Part shown: positions 55,130 to 64,000 of the stretch, piece by piece
Layout of the letters: every line of letters starts with the position of its first letter
Position numbering within the stretch: the stretch's first letter is position 1
Assembly: GCA_051294375.1 (NCBI GenBank)
Contig: CM119270.1
Location: 1,021,238 to 1,085,237, forward strand
DNA: 64,000 nucleotides
Direction: 5' to 3'
Source: Paraspadella gotoi
Taxonomy: Eukaryota; Chaetognatha
Position numbers and translations under genes: made by a program
Notes under the pieces: model-generated
What the model saw: the letters and a program-made list of their open reading frames with translations, nothing else
What the model was told of the DNA's origin: nothing
Databases searched by the model: none

Positions 55130-58100
55130 CCCAACCTGAAAAAGATTCTGTCAACCGCTTCGTTCAAAGACTCGATATCATCCATAATAAACAACAACAA
55201 CAACGAGAACCGGTGGAGATTATTGGCGGCGATCGGTGATCTTGATCGACGCTCCTCCTCCTCCTCCTCCTTGCAACGTCTCACGCCTCAAGTCATCACC
55301 AGCATCTTGAGAAGAAATGAAGTCAGCGTGGATCGGAATCTCAGCGAATCCATCGCCAGATATGACTCCAACCAGGTCAACTTTGCTTTTTTTTTTCTTT
55401 CTTTCTTTGTGCTATGGTTTTATATTGCTTTTATTTTCCTACTCATTGTTTTTGTGATTCATCGTCTTCCATCTCTCTCCAAGTCTGTTTGTCTTCTTTG
55501 CCTAATTATTTATTTCTCTCCCTTTCCGCAAACTCAGCTTGAGTCCAACACCCCGGTGGAAGATCGAGCGACCGAGGCTCGCTGCATCTACACTACGGGG
55601 AATCTGTTCGGAGTCTTTGACGGTCACGCGGGACCCGCCTGCGCTCAGGCCGTCAGCGAGAGGATCTTCCAGTACATCGGCCTCTCGCTTCTCCCCGACG
55701 ATGTGTTGGAAGACCTCGTCGACGAGAAGAACCCTCGTCCTCGGGTCGTCGAATGGCTCTCCGGGCCGGACGACAAGCACGCCAGATATTTCCAGGTCTC
55801 TCTTTCTTTCTCTCTTACTTTCTCGCTATCGCGCAACCGCAACGTCCTTGCAATGTCCCTATGTTTTTTTCTTGCAGGACATTCTGGCGCGAACCTACGC
55901 CAAAAGTCTCGTGAAGTTCGCGGAAGATCTGGTCCACTTGCGGGATGAGCGGAAGCCTTTTCGGATGGAGGACGCCCTTGTCAAAGCCTTCCTTCGACTC
56001 GATGAGGATTTGTCGCGAGAAGCCCTCTCCGCCGTTGACGAAGGTAAAATTGGTTGAATTATATGGGCTTTTAACTCATTTGCATCTTTAAAGTAAATGT
56101 TTTCGTTTGAATTTATTATGCGAGAAAAAAAAATTTCTTGCTATAACTGAAACGAAAAGTAATTTCATCGTCTCTTAATTGACCTTCCGAATACTGGGTA
56201 TCCATTTATGTACTGGATAAACAATGGTCGACAATCTTTACTCTGAAAAATAACGTTATTGAATGTTAACTAAAAATATAATTAATAATGTGGCGGTATA
56301 TTCACACTGCCTCACATCCACCAGCGTTCAACCATTGGCTCAGAGGGGGAACGCACGATCCATCCACAGTCCTCACGACTTCCCTCTACGTTGGCAAAGC
56401 GAGACCGTCCTAGGGTAACCTCGCCAGTGACAGGAGGCGTCACTGAGGATTGGAAGCCCCCAAAGCCAACAGTGAGCTGCCCCATCCCAATGGGCATCAC
56501 AGGCAACCCGGCTGTTGCCATAAGTTGTGGGCCCTACTATCGAACATGCAACCTTCTCAGGGTATGCTACGACAAACGCCTAAGCCCCTGGGGTACGCTG
56601 CGATAAACAACTATGCCCCCACTACTCGCGCTCGCTCTCCCTCCCACTATGGTAGACATCTTGTCAGACACTTCTCAGACCTGGAGAACCTAAGTGATGT
56701 CTTGGCCCTGGGTTCCAGGATCCTGTGGCGGTATATTCACACTGCCTCACATCCACCATCGTTCAGCCAATCCCATTGGCTCAGAGGGGGGAATGCACCA
56801 TCCCAGGCGTTGCGTTCTATCCACAGTCTTAACAACTTCCCTTTGCGTTGGCAAAGCGAGACCGTCCTAGGGTAACCGCGCCAATGGCAGGATTCGTCAC
56901 TGAGGGTCGGAAGCCCCCAAAGTCAACAGCGAGATGCCCCATCTCAATGGGCATCACAGGCAACAATATTAATCACGTAGACGTTTCTCCAATCTGACTC
57001 TGCAGTAATTCGCAATATTCCCGACAACATTTACTTCCACTTGCAAACTTGTTTTTGTTCATTCCCTCGTTAACTTTTATATTTGTCTTAATATTCATAT
57101 TATATTCATATTTTCATCTGATTTAAGGTGTGGATTTTAGCGACGACGCCCTGTCCAACGCTTTCTCCGGCGCCGTCGCTACTGTGGTTCACGTCGACGG
57201 AATTCACGTTCACGTCGCTTTTTGTGGCGACGTCCAGGTGAACGAACGTCTCGTGATTCCATCGCCTGAGATTTCACTCGCCTCATGTGTCTCTGTCTCA
57301 TGTGTCTCAATTCCTGTCTCGCCAAGGCGGTCCTCGGCAGCCTCGAGGACGATGGGATGACGTGGACGGCCAGGCCTCTCACTTACCTTCACAACTGTCA
57401 CAATCACAGCGAGATGGAACGTCTGATGGCCGAACATCCGGGCGAAGAGGTGAGGAGCAAACATACGGGGGGGGGTGAATGAATGAAAGAACATTTAAAA
57501 AAAACACTGAATCAAACTTTCTTATCAATCGCGTCGTTCACTTTCGTTCTTTGGCAGAATCGTAAATACATTGTTTTTGGAGATTTTCCACCTGTACCTT
57601 TTTTAATTTTTTTTGCCTCTTTTTCATTTAAATGAAATTTTAAAATCGGTCTCACTTGAATTCAGTTGAATCTCGTGAAGAACGAGCGACTCTTGGGTCA
57701 ACTCATCCCCTTTCGCTCCTTTGGCGATGTCAAGTTCAAGTGGCCGGCGGCCGAGATCTCCCGCCGCCTCGATCCGCTCGTTGGCTACAACGTCGTTCCT
57801 CAGGTGAGATTAGGTTGGGTCAGATCAAGTGGCCGGTGGCAGGGATCTCCCGCCGCCTCGATCCACTCGTTGGCTACAACGTAGTTCCTCAGGTGAGATT
57901 AGGTTGGGTCAGATCAAGTTGCCGGGGGCAGAGATCTCCCGCCGTCTCGATCCGCTCATCGGTGACAACGTCGTTCCTCAGGTGAGATTAGGGTAGGTCA
58001 GATTAAGTAGCTTCTACTTCTCCATGGCGTCTCTGGGTTAAAAACTTTTTTTTTCCGCATAGAATTACTTGACGCCACCTTACCTCTCCGCGGAGCCCGA

Positions 58101-59010
58101 AGTGTATTACACTCGCCTCACTCCCAAAGATAGATTCCTCGTCATCGCCAGCGACGGGTTGTGGGACATGATGACGCCGTCGCAGGTGAAAATGATGATG
58201 ATGATGATGATGATAGTGCAGGTTTCAATGATGGAAGGTCGTCGTCCGATTCTTTCCCTTTTAGATTTACTATTCCCACAATTCCGCACATCCAGGTGGT
58301 GAACGTCCTTGGCAGCTGGAAACGCGGGATCCAATCGTTGAAGCCTTTCACTCTCCCCAAGACGGCGAAGATCAAAGACGTGCACCGACGACTCAAGGCC
58401 AGAGTCGATGGACGTAAAGAGGAAATTATGGACAACAACGCAGCCACGCATCTCATCCGCCACGCCCTCGGTTAGTCACTATCATCTCCTATTTTCCTCT
58501 TTCTTTTTCTATCTTTCTATTTTATCTTTTCTTCTCTTTATATTTCTATCTCTTCCTATTTTTCTTTTTATTAATACCAAATTGCAAAATAGTATTAACA
58601 AAATCAGAAACAGAATGTTATTATTATATTATTTTTAAACATCTATAAGAATTCTCAAAAAAATCCTGAATTCACCGTCATAAAACCCACATAGATTCAT
58701 AGAGGCCTTTAACCCATTGTCTTGAGGCAGGATGCAAGATAGCTCCTATATAGAATTAATAGATAATTCTTATAGCGGTATTGTCAATGGCAATTATTTC
58801 TATTCGATCTAAAAGTGTGAGTAAGAATTTACTACAATATGCAAATGAGATTGAGAAACCCTCCTAGGCGGCACCGAATCGGGCATCGATCATCGTCGCC
58901 TCTCCGCGATGTTGGCCTTGAACCAAGAAGTCTCTCGCATGTATCGCGACGACATTACGATATCCGTGTTGCACTTCAATCTTAACTATCTACGAAATCA
59001 TCCCGCTTGA
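55130..59010 (+). CDS. PDP1: Pyruvate dehydrogenase phosphatase catalytic subunit (PDP1-like), 5' end unresolved
   Basis: PDP1 is a mitochondrial-matrix PP2C phosphatase that reactivates pyruvate dehydrogenase. Exons: about 55130-55375, 55538-55795, 55878-56043, 57128-57237, 57327-57449, 57666-57803, 58063-58185, 58296-58470, 58868-59010; phases close from exon 2 on. Blocks seen: LTPQVITSILRRNE, TPVEDRATEA, FGVFDGHAGPAC (metal Asp), VHVDGIHVHVAFCGD, LLGQLIPFRSFGDVKFKW, TPPYLSAEPEV, VIASDGLWDMM, NAATHLIRHALGG and MYRDDITISVLHFN. The first exon with the start codon and transit peptide was not found; the frame before 55375 has no ATG. The motif that reads LSNDHN in human PDP1 is LTYLHN here, so a conserved Asp is lost. 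The end of exon 6 is triplicated with its donor. Intron 3 holds a 230-base direct repeat pair. Confidence 0.9.
56288..56965 (+). repeat. Pair of about 230-base direct repeats in PDP1 intron 3
   Basis: TGTGGCGGTATATTCACACT through GGGCATCACAGGCAAC occurs at 56288-56512 and 56726-56965 with moderate divergence, separated by about 210 bases. Each begins TG and the second ends CA. It could be two tandem copies of one repeat or a tiny LTR-type element; no primer-binding site or polypurine tract was clear. Confidence 0.8.
57736..57990 (+). repeat. Triplicated exon end plus 5' splice site (PDP1 exon 6)
   Basis: An 89-base unit starting TCAAGTGGCCGG and ending CAGGTGAGATTAGGTTGGG occurs three times (from 57736, 57825 and 57914), each with its own CAG|GTGAGA donor. 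Because 89 is not a multiple of 3, use of donor 2 or 3 runs into a TAG at about 57882. Confidence 0.9.
58829..58853 (+). repeat. Octamer-containing intron motif (forward copy)
   Basis: TACTACAATATGCAAATGAG lies about 17-39 bases before the acceptor of the PDP1 last exon. Confidence 0.8.
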
Positions 59011-59331
59011 TTTTCTTTTGGAAAAAGCCTACAAAGCAATAAAGCAAAATTTTTATTATTATTATTAATAAAAAATTTAAAAAACCTGCTCGCTTTTTTT
59101 TAAAAAAAAACTGCCACATTTTTTTATAATTGGCGCGTGTTATTTTTTGTTTTTTAAACGGAACCGCGTTTGGCGAAATTGATTTTTATTATTCACCGTT
59201 TTTTTTTTTTTGTTTTTTTTTTTTTAACCAAGTCAGAGGATAACATTGTGTGAAAGAAACTTAGTAATCGTCCGAAATCCGTCTCTCTCTCTTTCCGTCC
59301 TTGACGACTCTGTCTCTGTCTCTCTCTCGCG
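59011..59331. other. PDP1-PRADC1 gap
   Basis: A T-rich 320-base gap with the PDP1 poly(A) signal. TTTTTTTTTAACCAAG ends at 59232, an acceptor-like site 100 bases before the PRADC1 start. Confidence 0.5.
59038..59043 (+). terminator. Candidate PDP1 poly(A) signal
   Basis: AATAAA lies 27 bases after the PDP1 stop, followed by T-rich DNA. Confidence 0.55.
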
Positions 59332-60272
59332 ATGGCGGCCTTTTCCCGGGGCTTCTTCTCGACCATCATCTCCTCCCTCCCATCCCCTTTCCCCTTCGCT
59401 CCGTCCCCGTCGACGCGGCGCGTCCTGCGGCGTCTGACTGCTCCGCTGCTGCTGGCGGCGCTGGCCTTTGATCTCTGCCGCGGCGTTTCAGTCGACGAGT
59501 ATCTCTTCTTCGAGATTCTCTCTCCGCGAGAGATTTCTTATTCTTTCAAGATTCGCGCCGCCAAAGACTTTGGGACGCCGCTCAATTTCAGTCTGGGGAG
59601 GGTGAGGCTCGTACCGACTGACCCACCCGACGCCTGCGCGACCGTCGTTAACGCCGAGGACGTCGAGGGTGAGTTGAGGTCGGAGAATCGGGGTAAGGTC
59701 GTTCGCGCAAGGAAGAGGGAGGGAGCCTTGTCAACGAGTCTTATGAAAGAGTCAGTTTAACTACGTAATTCACTAATTTATGACGTTTTTATCAATTTAA
59801 GTAGAAATTCCTGAATAAAATAATTGTAATAATTACATATTTCATCAATGAAATGAGGCTTTTCCTCGTCTCTAAGGTAACGTGGCGTTCGTGGAGCGAG
59901 GAGGTTGCTCCTTCTTGTCGAAAACGATTCAATCGGAGCGGGCGGGATCTCGAGCCGTCATCGTCTACGACAACGTCAGAGGTGAGAAAGAGAAAGAAAC
60001 AACAACAATATAAAAACAACCATCCGTCGAGTCGTTGAAAATGTTGATGCCATTTCCTGCCAGAAAACGACAACTCCTACATCGACATGGTGCAAGACGA
60101 AACGACGCGGGAAACTCGGATCCCTTCTCTCTTTCTTCTCGGCAGCGACGGGTACATAATTAAGAACAAGTTGAAGGAACTCTCTTCTCCTTACGCAGTA
60201 ATCAACATCCCCGTCAACATGAGCAACGTCTTGACTCACCAGGCGCGACTCGCTCCTTGGAACTTGTGGTGA
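59332..60272 (+). CDS. PRADC1: Protease-associated domain-containing protein 1 (PRADC1/PAP21), 216 aa
   Basis: A small secreted glycoprotein family built of one PA domain; its molecular role is poorly known. Exons: 59332-59668, 59877-59981, 60064-60272; phases close. The N-terminus has a basic Ser/Pro-rich lead and then the hydrophobic RRLTAPLLLAALAFDLCRG, a likely signal peptide or signal anchor (about residues 30-50). PA-domain blocks follow: DEYLFFEILSPREISYSF, RLVPTDPPDAC, NVAFVERGGCSFLSKT, SRAVIVYDN, IPSLFLLGSDGYIIK and YAVINIPVNMS, ending in APWNLW, close to the human end PPWTFW. It is about 30 residues longer than the human protein (188 aa), all at the N-terminus. No RING domain is present, which separates it from RNF13-type PA proteins. 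Confidence 0.93.
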
Positions 60273-60875
60273 CACGAGACGAAAGAGTCCTTCTGCTGAT
60301 AGAATAAACGATCTTTCGTTCCTTTTTTGAGAGGAATTTGATATTAGTATTTTTTCGCTTTCGTCGACTCGTTTTTTGCGTCTCGATATTATAAAAAAAA
60401 AAAAAATAATTATTCGTTTTTTTTTAATTTAATTTCGACCGGTGTCTCTCTCTCTTTACAGATTTGTATGTAAATATTTATTTTCGGCGTCCGTGTTAGG
60501 ATTTTTTTTTCTTACGCGTTTCGTAAGGAGAAGAAAATGACATTGGGCGGATCGGATCTTCGGGTGAGTCTTTGTCCAATCATATTAACTCATTAATTCC
60601 GATTAGAAATATTTTCGGTACTTCAGTTTTGAATTAAATCTACATTCTACCGCATTATATCCTCATTTTTAATCATTATTCCATTGAGGAGGATCAGCCG
60701 GACGGATCATCGGCGGCAGGCTCGCGACTTTATGCAAAAACAATGGGACAGAGGACACCCCTCTGTTTTTGATGACTATGCAATCCTAGTCCAACGTGTT
60801 TATTCATTAATTTTAAAATATATACATAATTCATCGTCTTCGTCGGTCACACCGCCCAGATTTCATTCCACTTCC
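60273..60875. other. PRADC1-NMNAT gap with a candidate first exon
   Basis: CTCTCTTTACAG ends at 60461. ATG 60537 opens nine codons (MTLGGSDLR) ending at GTGAGT (60564), a possible NMNAT first exon in phase 0, but I could not find the matching acceptor. The frame of the next exon is open from about 60684. Confidence 0.4.
60303..60308 (+). terminator. Candidate PRADC1 poly(A) signal
   Basis: AATAAA lies 31 bases after the PRADC1 stop. Confidence 0.55.
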
Positions 60876-63534
60876 ATGCCACATCCAAAGTCTGGCCATG
60901 AGCGCCGACGCGAAGCTCCTCAGGCAGCGATGGCCGGAGCCGCGAGCCCTTCGGGCTCCGAGGCCGGGCGAGGCGGCCGCGACCACGGGCACGCACCGTA
61001 CCAGGGTCGGGACCAGGGAGCTTTCTCAGGTCGTGACCAGGACGGCCAATATCCTGGTTCCCAGGGACCACCATCCCGTCAAGCGGCACGGGATTCCAAA
61101 ATTTACCCGGCGCGAGATGTCGTGGCGCCTTACCCGGCTCAGGACGAACATGATGCTCGGCCGCAGCAGCAGCAGCAGCGTGATTCAGGACCTCGCCATT
61201 CGGCGCCGCCGCCGCCGCCCAGGGACCCCGGTCATTACCCGGGCCGATCCTCTTCTCGAATGATCGTCGAGGTCCACGCTCCTCATTCCTCAGAACCTCA
61301 GCAGAACCGGGGGGACGGACTCCAGCACCGCAGGGACGGACTCCAACCTCACGGGGATGGATCCCAGCACCACTCGGACCAACCTCACGGCCGCGGGGAA
61401 GGGCCGCCTCCGCGCCCGCCCGGTCAAGGGTTACTTCCACCCCCGAAGCCGGCTCGTCGGTCCAAGAGTTGGTCGACGGCGGACTTTCGCGAGATGGGCT
61501 TCTCTCGCGAGTCTCGCTCCGCCGGTTTGACCAACGGAGCGTCCGCTCGCGATTTGAGGCAGGAGGAACGAGGGCAGAGGGACGGACGTCCATCAGATCA
61601 GGTGAGGGGCGAGGGTGGGGGACGGGACGGGTAGATGGGTAAGTTAAGAGCTTGTGGACGCAACAAGTTTCAGCTCAAGAAAGATTTCATTCTTCTACGA
61701 GGTTAATTAGGACTAAGCTCTGACGAAAAAAGTCAGAGGTTTTTTTAATATATTCTTTGACCGGCCAATGTAGAATGATGGCAATATTGCTATTTTTAAG
61801 TTTCAAAAAAATCCGACCATAAATATAGAAAATATTAACCAAAATCTTCGGAAAATCCACCACTTCTTTGGAAGATTTTCGCCATATAAGATTTTTTCCG
61901 AATCTGACTCCCGGTTGAAAACTCTTAGAATTCTTTTACTTTTACTTTAAATAAAAATTTCAGCAAAATGGACTAATTCACTTTAACATGATCGTATCAT
62001 ATTAAAATAACCAAATGAAATGTAAAGAAAAATTTTGAGAGCCCTTCAGACATATTGCTATCGGATTCCTGAATTCGAAGTTTATTGTAAAATGACAACA
62101 TACCTTAAATGCGTTGACATTGTATTGAAGTTGAGAAATCCCTTTATTTTATATATAAAAATTGCGTCAAAAATATTTTCCCGAGCGGACCAGTCCATTT
62201 GAATCGAATGGTTCGATGTCAAAATGATGGTTATTTGTCAAGAGAAAAAAAATGCGAGCCCTTCAGATGCAACAGGATCGGAATCGAGTGTTTTTACATC
62301 TAATTTTTACCCGAATTTTTCCCAGGGGCGTTGACATTATTTGGTAGTCAGATTTTAACGAAAATCTCCATTGAAAAAGTCTTCCTCGATTTCTAAGAAC
62401 GATGTAGACTCCTAGGTTAATAACAGTCAAAAGGCTCAGATGCTGAGTCTAAAACAATAATGGTATAAAGAGAATGAGGGAAAACGATCGAGGGTAAGGT
62501 TGGTAAGGACAGTTTTGACCGAGGTCGCGTGTTGTTGTTGCTCCACAAGCTACTCATTTTAGAGATGAATAATTGCGATTATTAAACTAATTAACACTTC
62601 CGCAGCTCCATCACCGCCGTCAACAGCATCAGCAGCATCCACGTCAACCTGTCCAGCGCACAACAGTTTCTGAGCGTCATCAACTTCGCGCTAATCGTCA
62701 TCTCGCCGTCCCCAAGGAAACCGGCGTCCGCGATCGTCCCGAGCCGACTCTTGAAAAGTCGCACTCGACTCCGGCGGACGAAGGCTCCGCCGGCGCCTCC
62801 GTCACATTCGCCGCCAAAGTGGGCGACGCTTCCAACTCAGGCCAAATCCTCGCTCATCCTCCGAAGACGACAACGACGACGTCGGCGCGAAAGGGCGGAC
62901 GTCGCACTGTGGCCCTCCTCGCCTGCGGCTCCTTCAACCCCATCACCAACATGCACCTCCGCATGTTCGAGATCGCCAAGGACGCTCTGGAGAAGCGCGG
63001 CCAGTTCCGCGTTGCCGGCGGCATCATTTCTCCCGTCAGCGACTCTTACGGCAAGCTCGATCTCATCCCGGCCAAGCATCGTTGCCGGATGGTTCAGCTG
63101 GCCCTCAGAGGCAACGACTGGGTCAAGCTGGATCCTTGGGAGTCCGAACAGAGATCTTGGCTGGAGACGGCGCGGGTCCTTCAGCATCATCGCGACGCCG
63201 TGCGCGAACTTCAGCAGACGCTGCAGGCTCGGTTCCAAGGACGCGGCGGCGGAGGACCCGGTGGCGTCGGCGGCGTTTTCGGGGTGCCGAGTCCCAAGCG
63301 GAAACGCAAGCTGGATGAAGGGTTGGAGTCGATCGTCCGGCGCGCTAACGCCGAGCCCATCGAGCTCAAGCTGCTCTGTGGCGCGGATCTGCTGGAGTCG
63401 TTCGGCACGCCGGGGCTGTGGAAGAGCGAGGACATCGAGGAGATCGTGGGCAAGTTTGGACTCGTCTGCATCACTCGATCCGGGATGGAACCCAATAGGT
63501 TCATCTACGAGAACGACGTCTTGAACAGATTTAG
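60876..63534 (+). CDS. NMNAT1: Nicotinamide/nicotinate mononucleotide adenylyltransferase with long N-terminal extension (3' partial)
   Basis: NMNAT makes NAD from NMN and ATP. Exons seen: 60876-61601 (start uncertain) and 62606-63534, joined in phase 0; the second ends in phase 2 at GTGAGC, and the last exon (with the ISSTKIR-type motif) lies outside the window. The catalytic core starts near residue 350: VALLACGSFNPITNMHLRMFE (the GxFxPxTxxH nucleotide site), GIISPVSDSYGK, WVKLDPWES, LLCGADLLESFGTPGLWKSEDIEEIV and RSGMEPNRFIYEND. PSPKRKRKLDE in the central loop is a likely nuclear signal, as in human NMNAT1. Before the core come about 340 residues rich in Gln, His, Pro, Gly and Arg, unlike other NMNATs, which start about 10-20 residues before the core. 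It may be one fused protein or a mispaired exon; the symbol follows the NLS and is tentative. Confidence 0.82.
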
Positions 63535-64000
63535 GTGAGCAGGAAGTTTGGTTGGGGTGGGGAGAAAAATAGTAAGAGGGAATATAAGAACTTCATTTCG
63601 CTCACCATCGTTGGCAATCACTTTCAAAATCTAATTTACATATTACAGTAATCTGAAAATGTGATGGTTGAAGAAAAATTCTAGATTTTATAAAAAAGTT
63701 TTTTATAATTTTTTCATTTATTAAAACTTAAAACGTTTCTTTCGGTTTAAAAATTTATGAAATAGTTTTTATTATTTGATGGGGGGGAAGTCGTTTTTTT
63801 TTTCGACTATAATCTGTCAGACTTTAAAGCTAATGAGTTTATAAAACGCGACGATGAGACAATTAAAAATTCTTGCGATTACATCACTTACTTGATTTTT
63901 GTCATTACATCATTTTGTCTTTTATGTCAATATATGTCATGTAATTTTAGTTATTACGTCATTATGACTTTTATAAAATTTATGTCATTTTGAGTCATTT
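63535..64000. other. Start of NMNAT last intron
   Basis: AT-rich; no exon was recognised. A diverged reverse octamer-type motif (CTAATTTACATATTACAGTA) lies near 63632. Confidence 0.5.

Overview
The window is nuclear DNA from an animal, most likely a compact-genome invertebrate. Every gene is cut by short GT-AG introns. Exons are rich in C-ending codons, while introns and gaps are AT-rich and full of T-tracts and GA/CT microsatellites. The gene set (an IkB kinase, a PKA inhibitor, Pol II RPB1 with a heptad CTD, ATAD3, PDP1, a nuclear-type NMNAT) is metazoan. I cannot name the phylum; a sponge or another SL trans-splicing lineage would fit the layout but is not proven.

Layout, all on the + strand: PPP6C 3' exon (1113-1666); ASS1 (2263-6376, exon 4 broken by indels beside N gaps); PKI-like (about 7192-7738); IKK (9919-18696, with a DIRS-like element and a LINE fragment in introns); SEC11 (19470-20488); RPB1 (21452-32525); COPA (33486-44470, with a second DIRS-like element in an intron); ATAD3 (45187-49143); VTA1 (49940-51290); ZRANB2 (52538-54137); PDP1 (about 55130-59010); PRADC1 (59332-60272); NMNAT (about 60876 to 63534, 3' end outside the window). 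No convincing gene lies on the - strand. Exon boundaries were placed by hand from splice consensus, reading phase and recall of the protein families. Coding lengths close in frame for IKK (810 aa), SEC11 (186), RPB1 (2022), COPA (1250), ATAD3 (647), VTA1 (305), ZRANB2 (274) and PRADC1 (216).

The genes are unrelated housekeeping or signalling functions: transcription (RPB1), ER and Golgi traffic (SEC11, COPA), ESCRT (VTA1), mitochondria (ATAD3, PDP1), NAD and arginine metabolism (NMNAT, ASS1), kinase and phosphatase signalling (IKK, PKI, PPP6C) and splicing (ZRANB2). What links them is arrangement: thirteen genes head to tail, most with a pyrimidine tract plus AG a short way upstream of the start codon.

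The most unusual items are: (1) two short elements with long terminal inverted repeats and an internal region that joins the complements of both outer ends, the signature of DIRS-type retroelements, but too short for RT and recombinase; (2) the one-strand gene array; (3) a dispersed octamer-containing motif placed near intron ends; (4) tandem duplications that copy an exon's 3' end together with its 5' splice site (ZRANB2, PDP1) or a coding end (ASS1).
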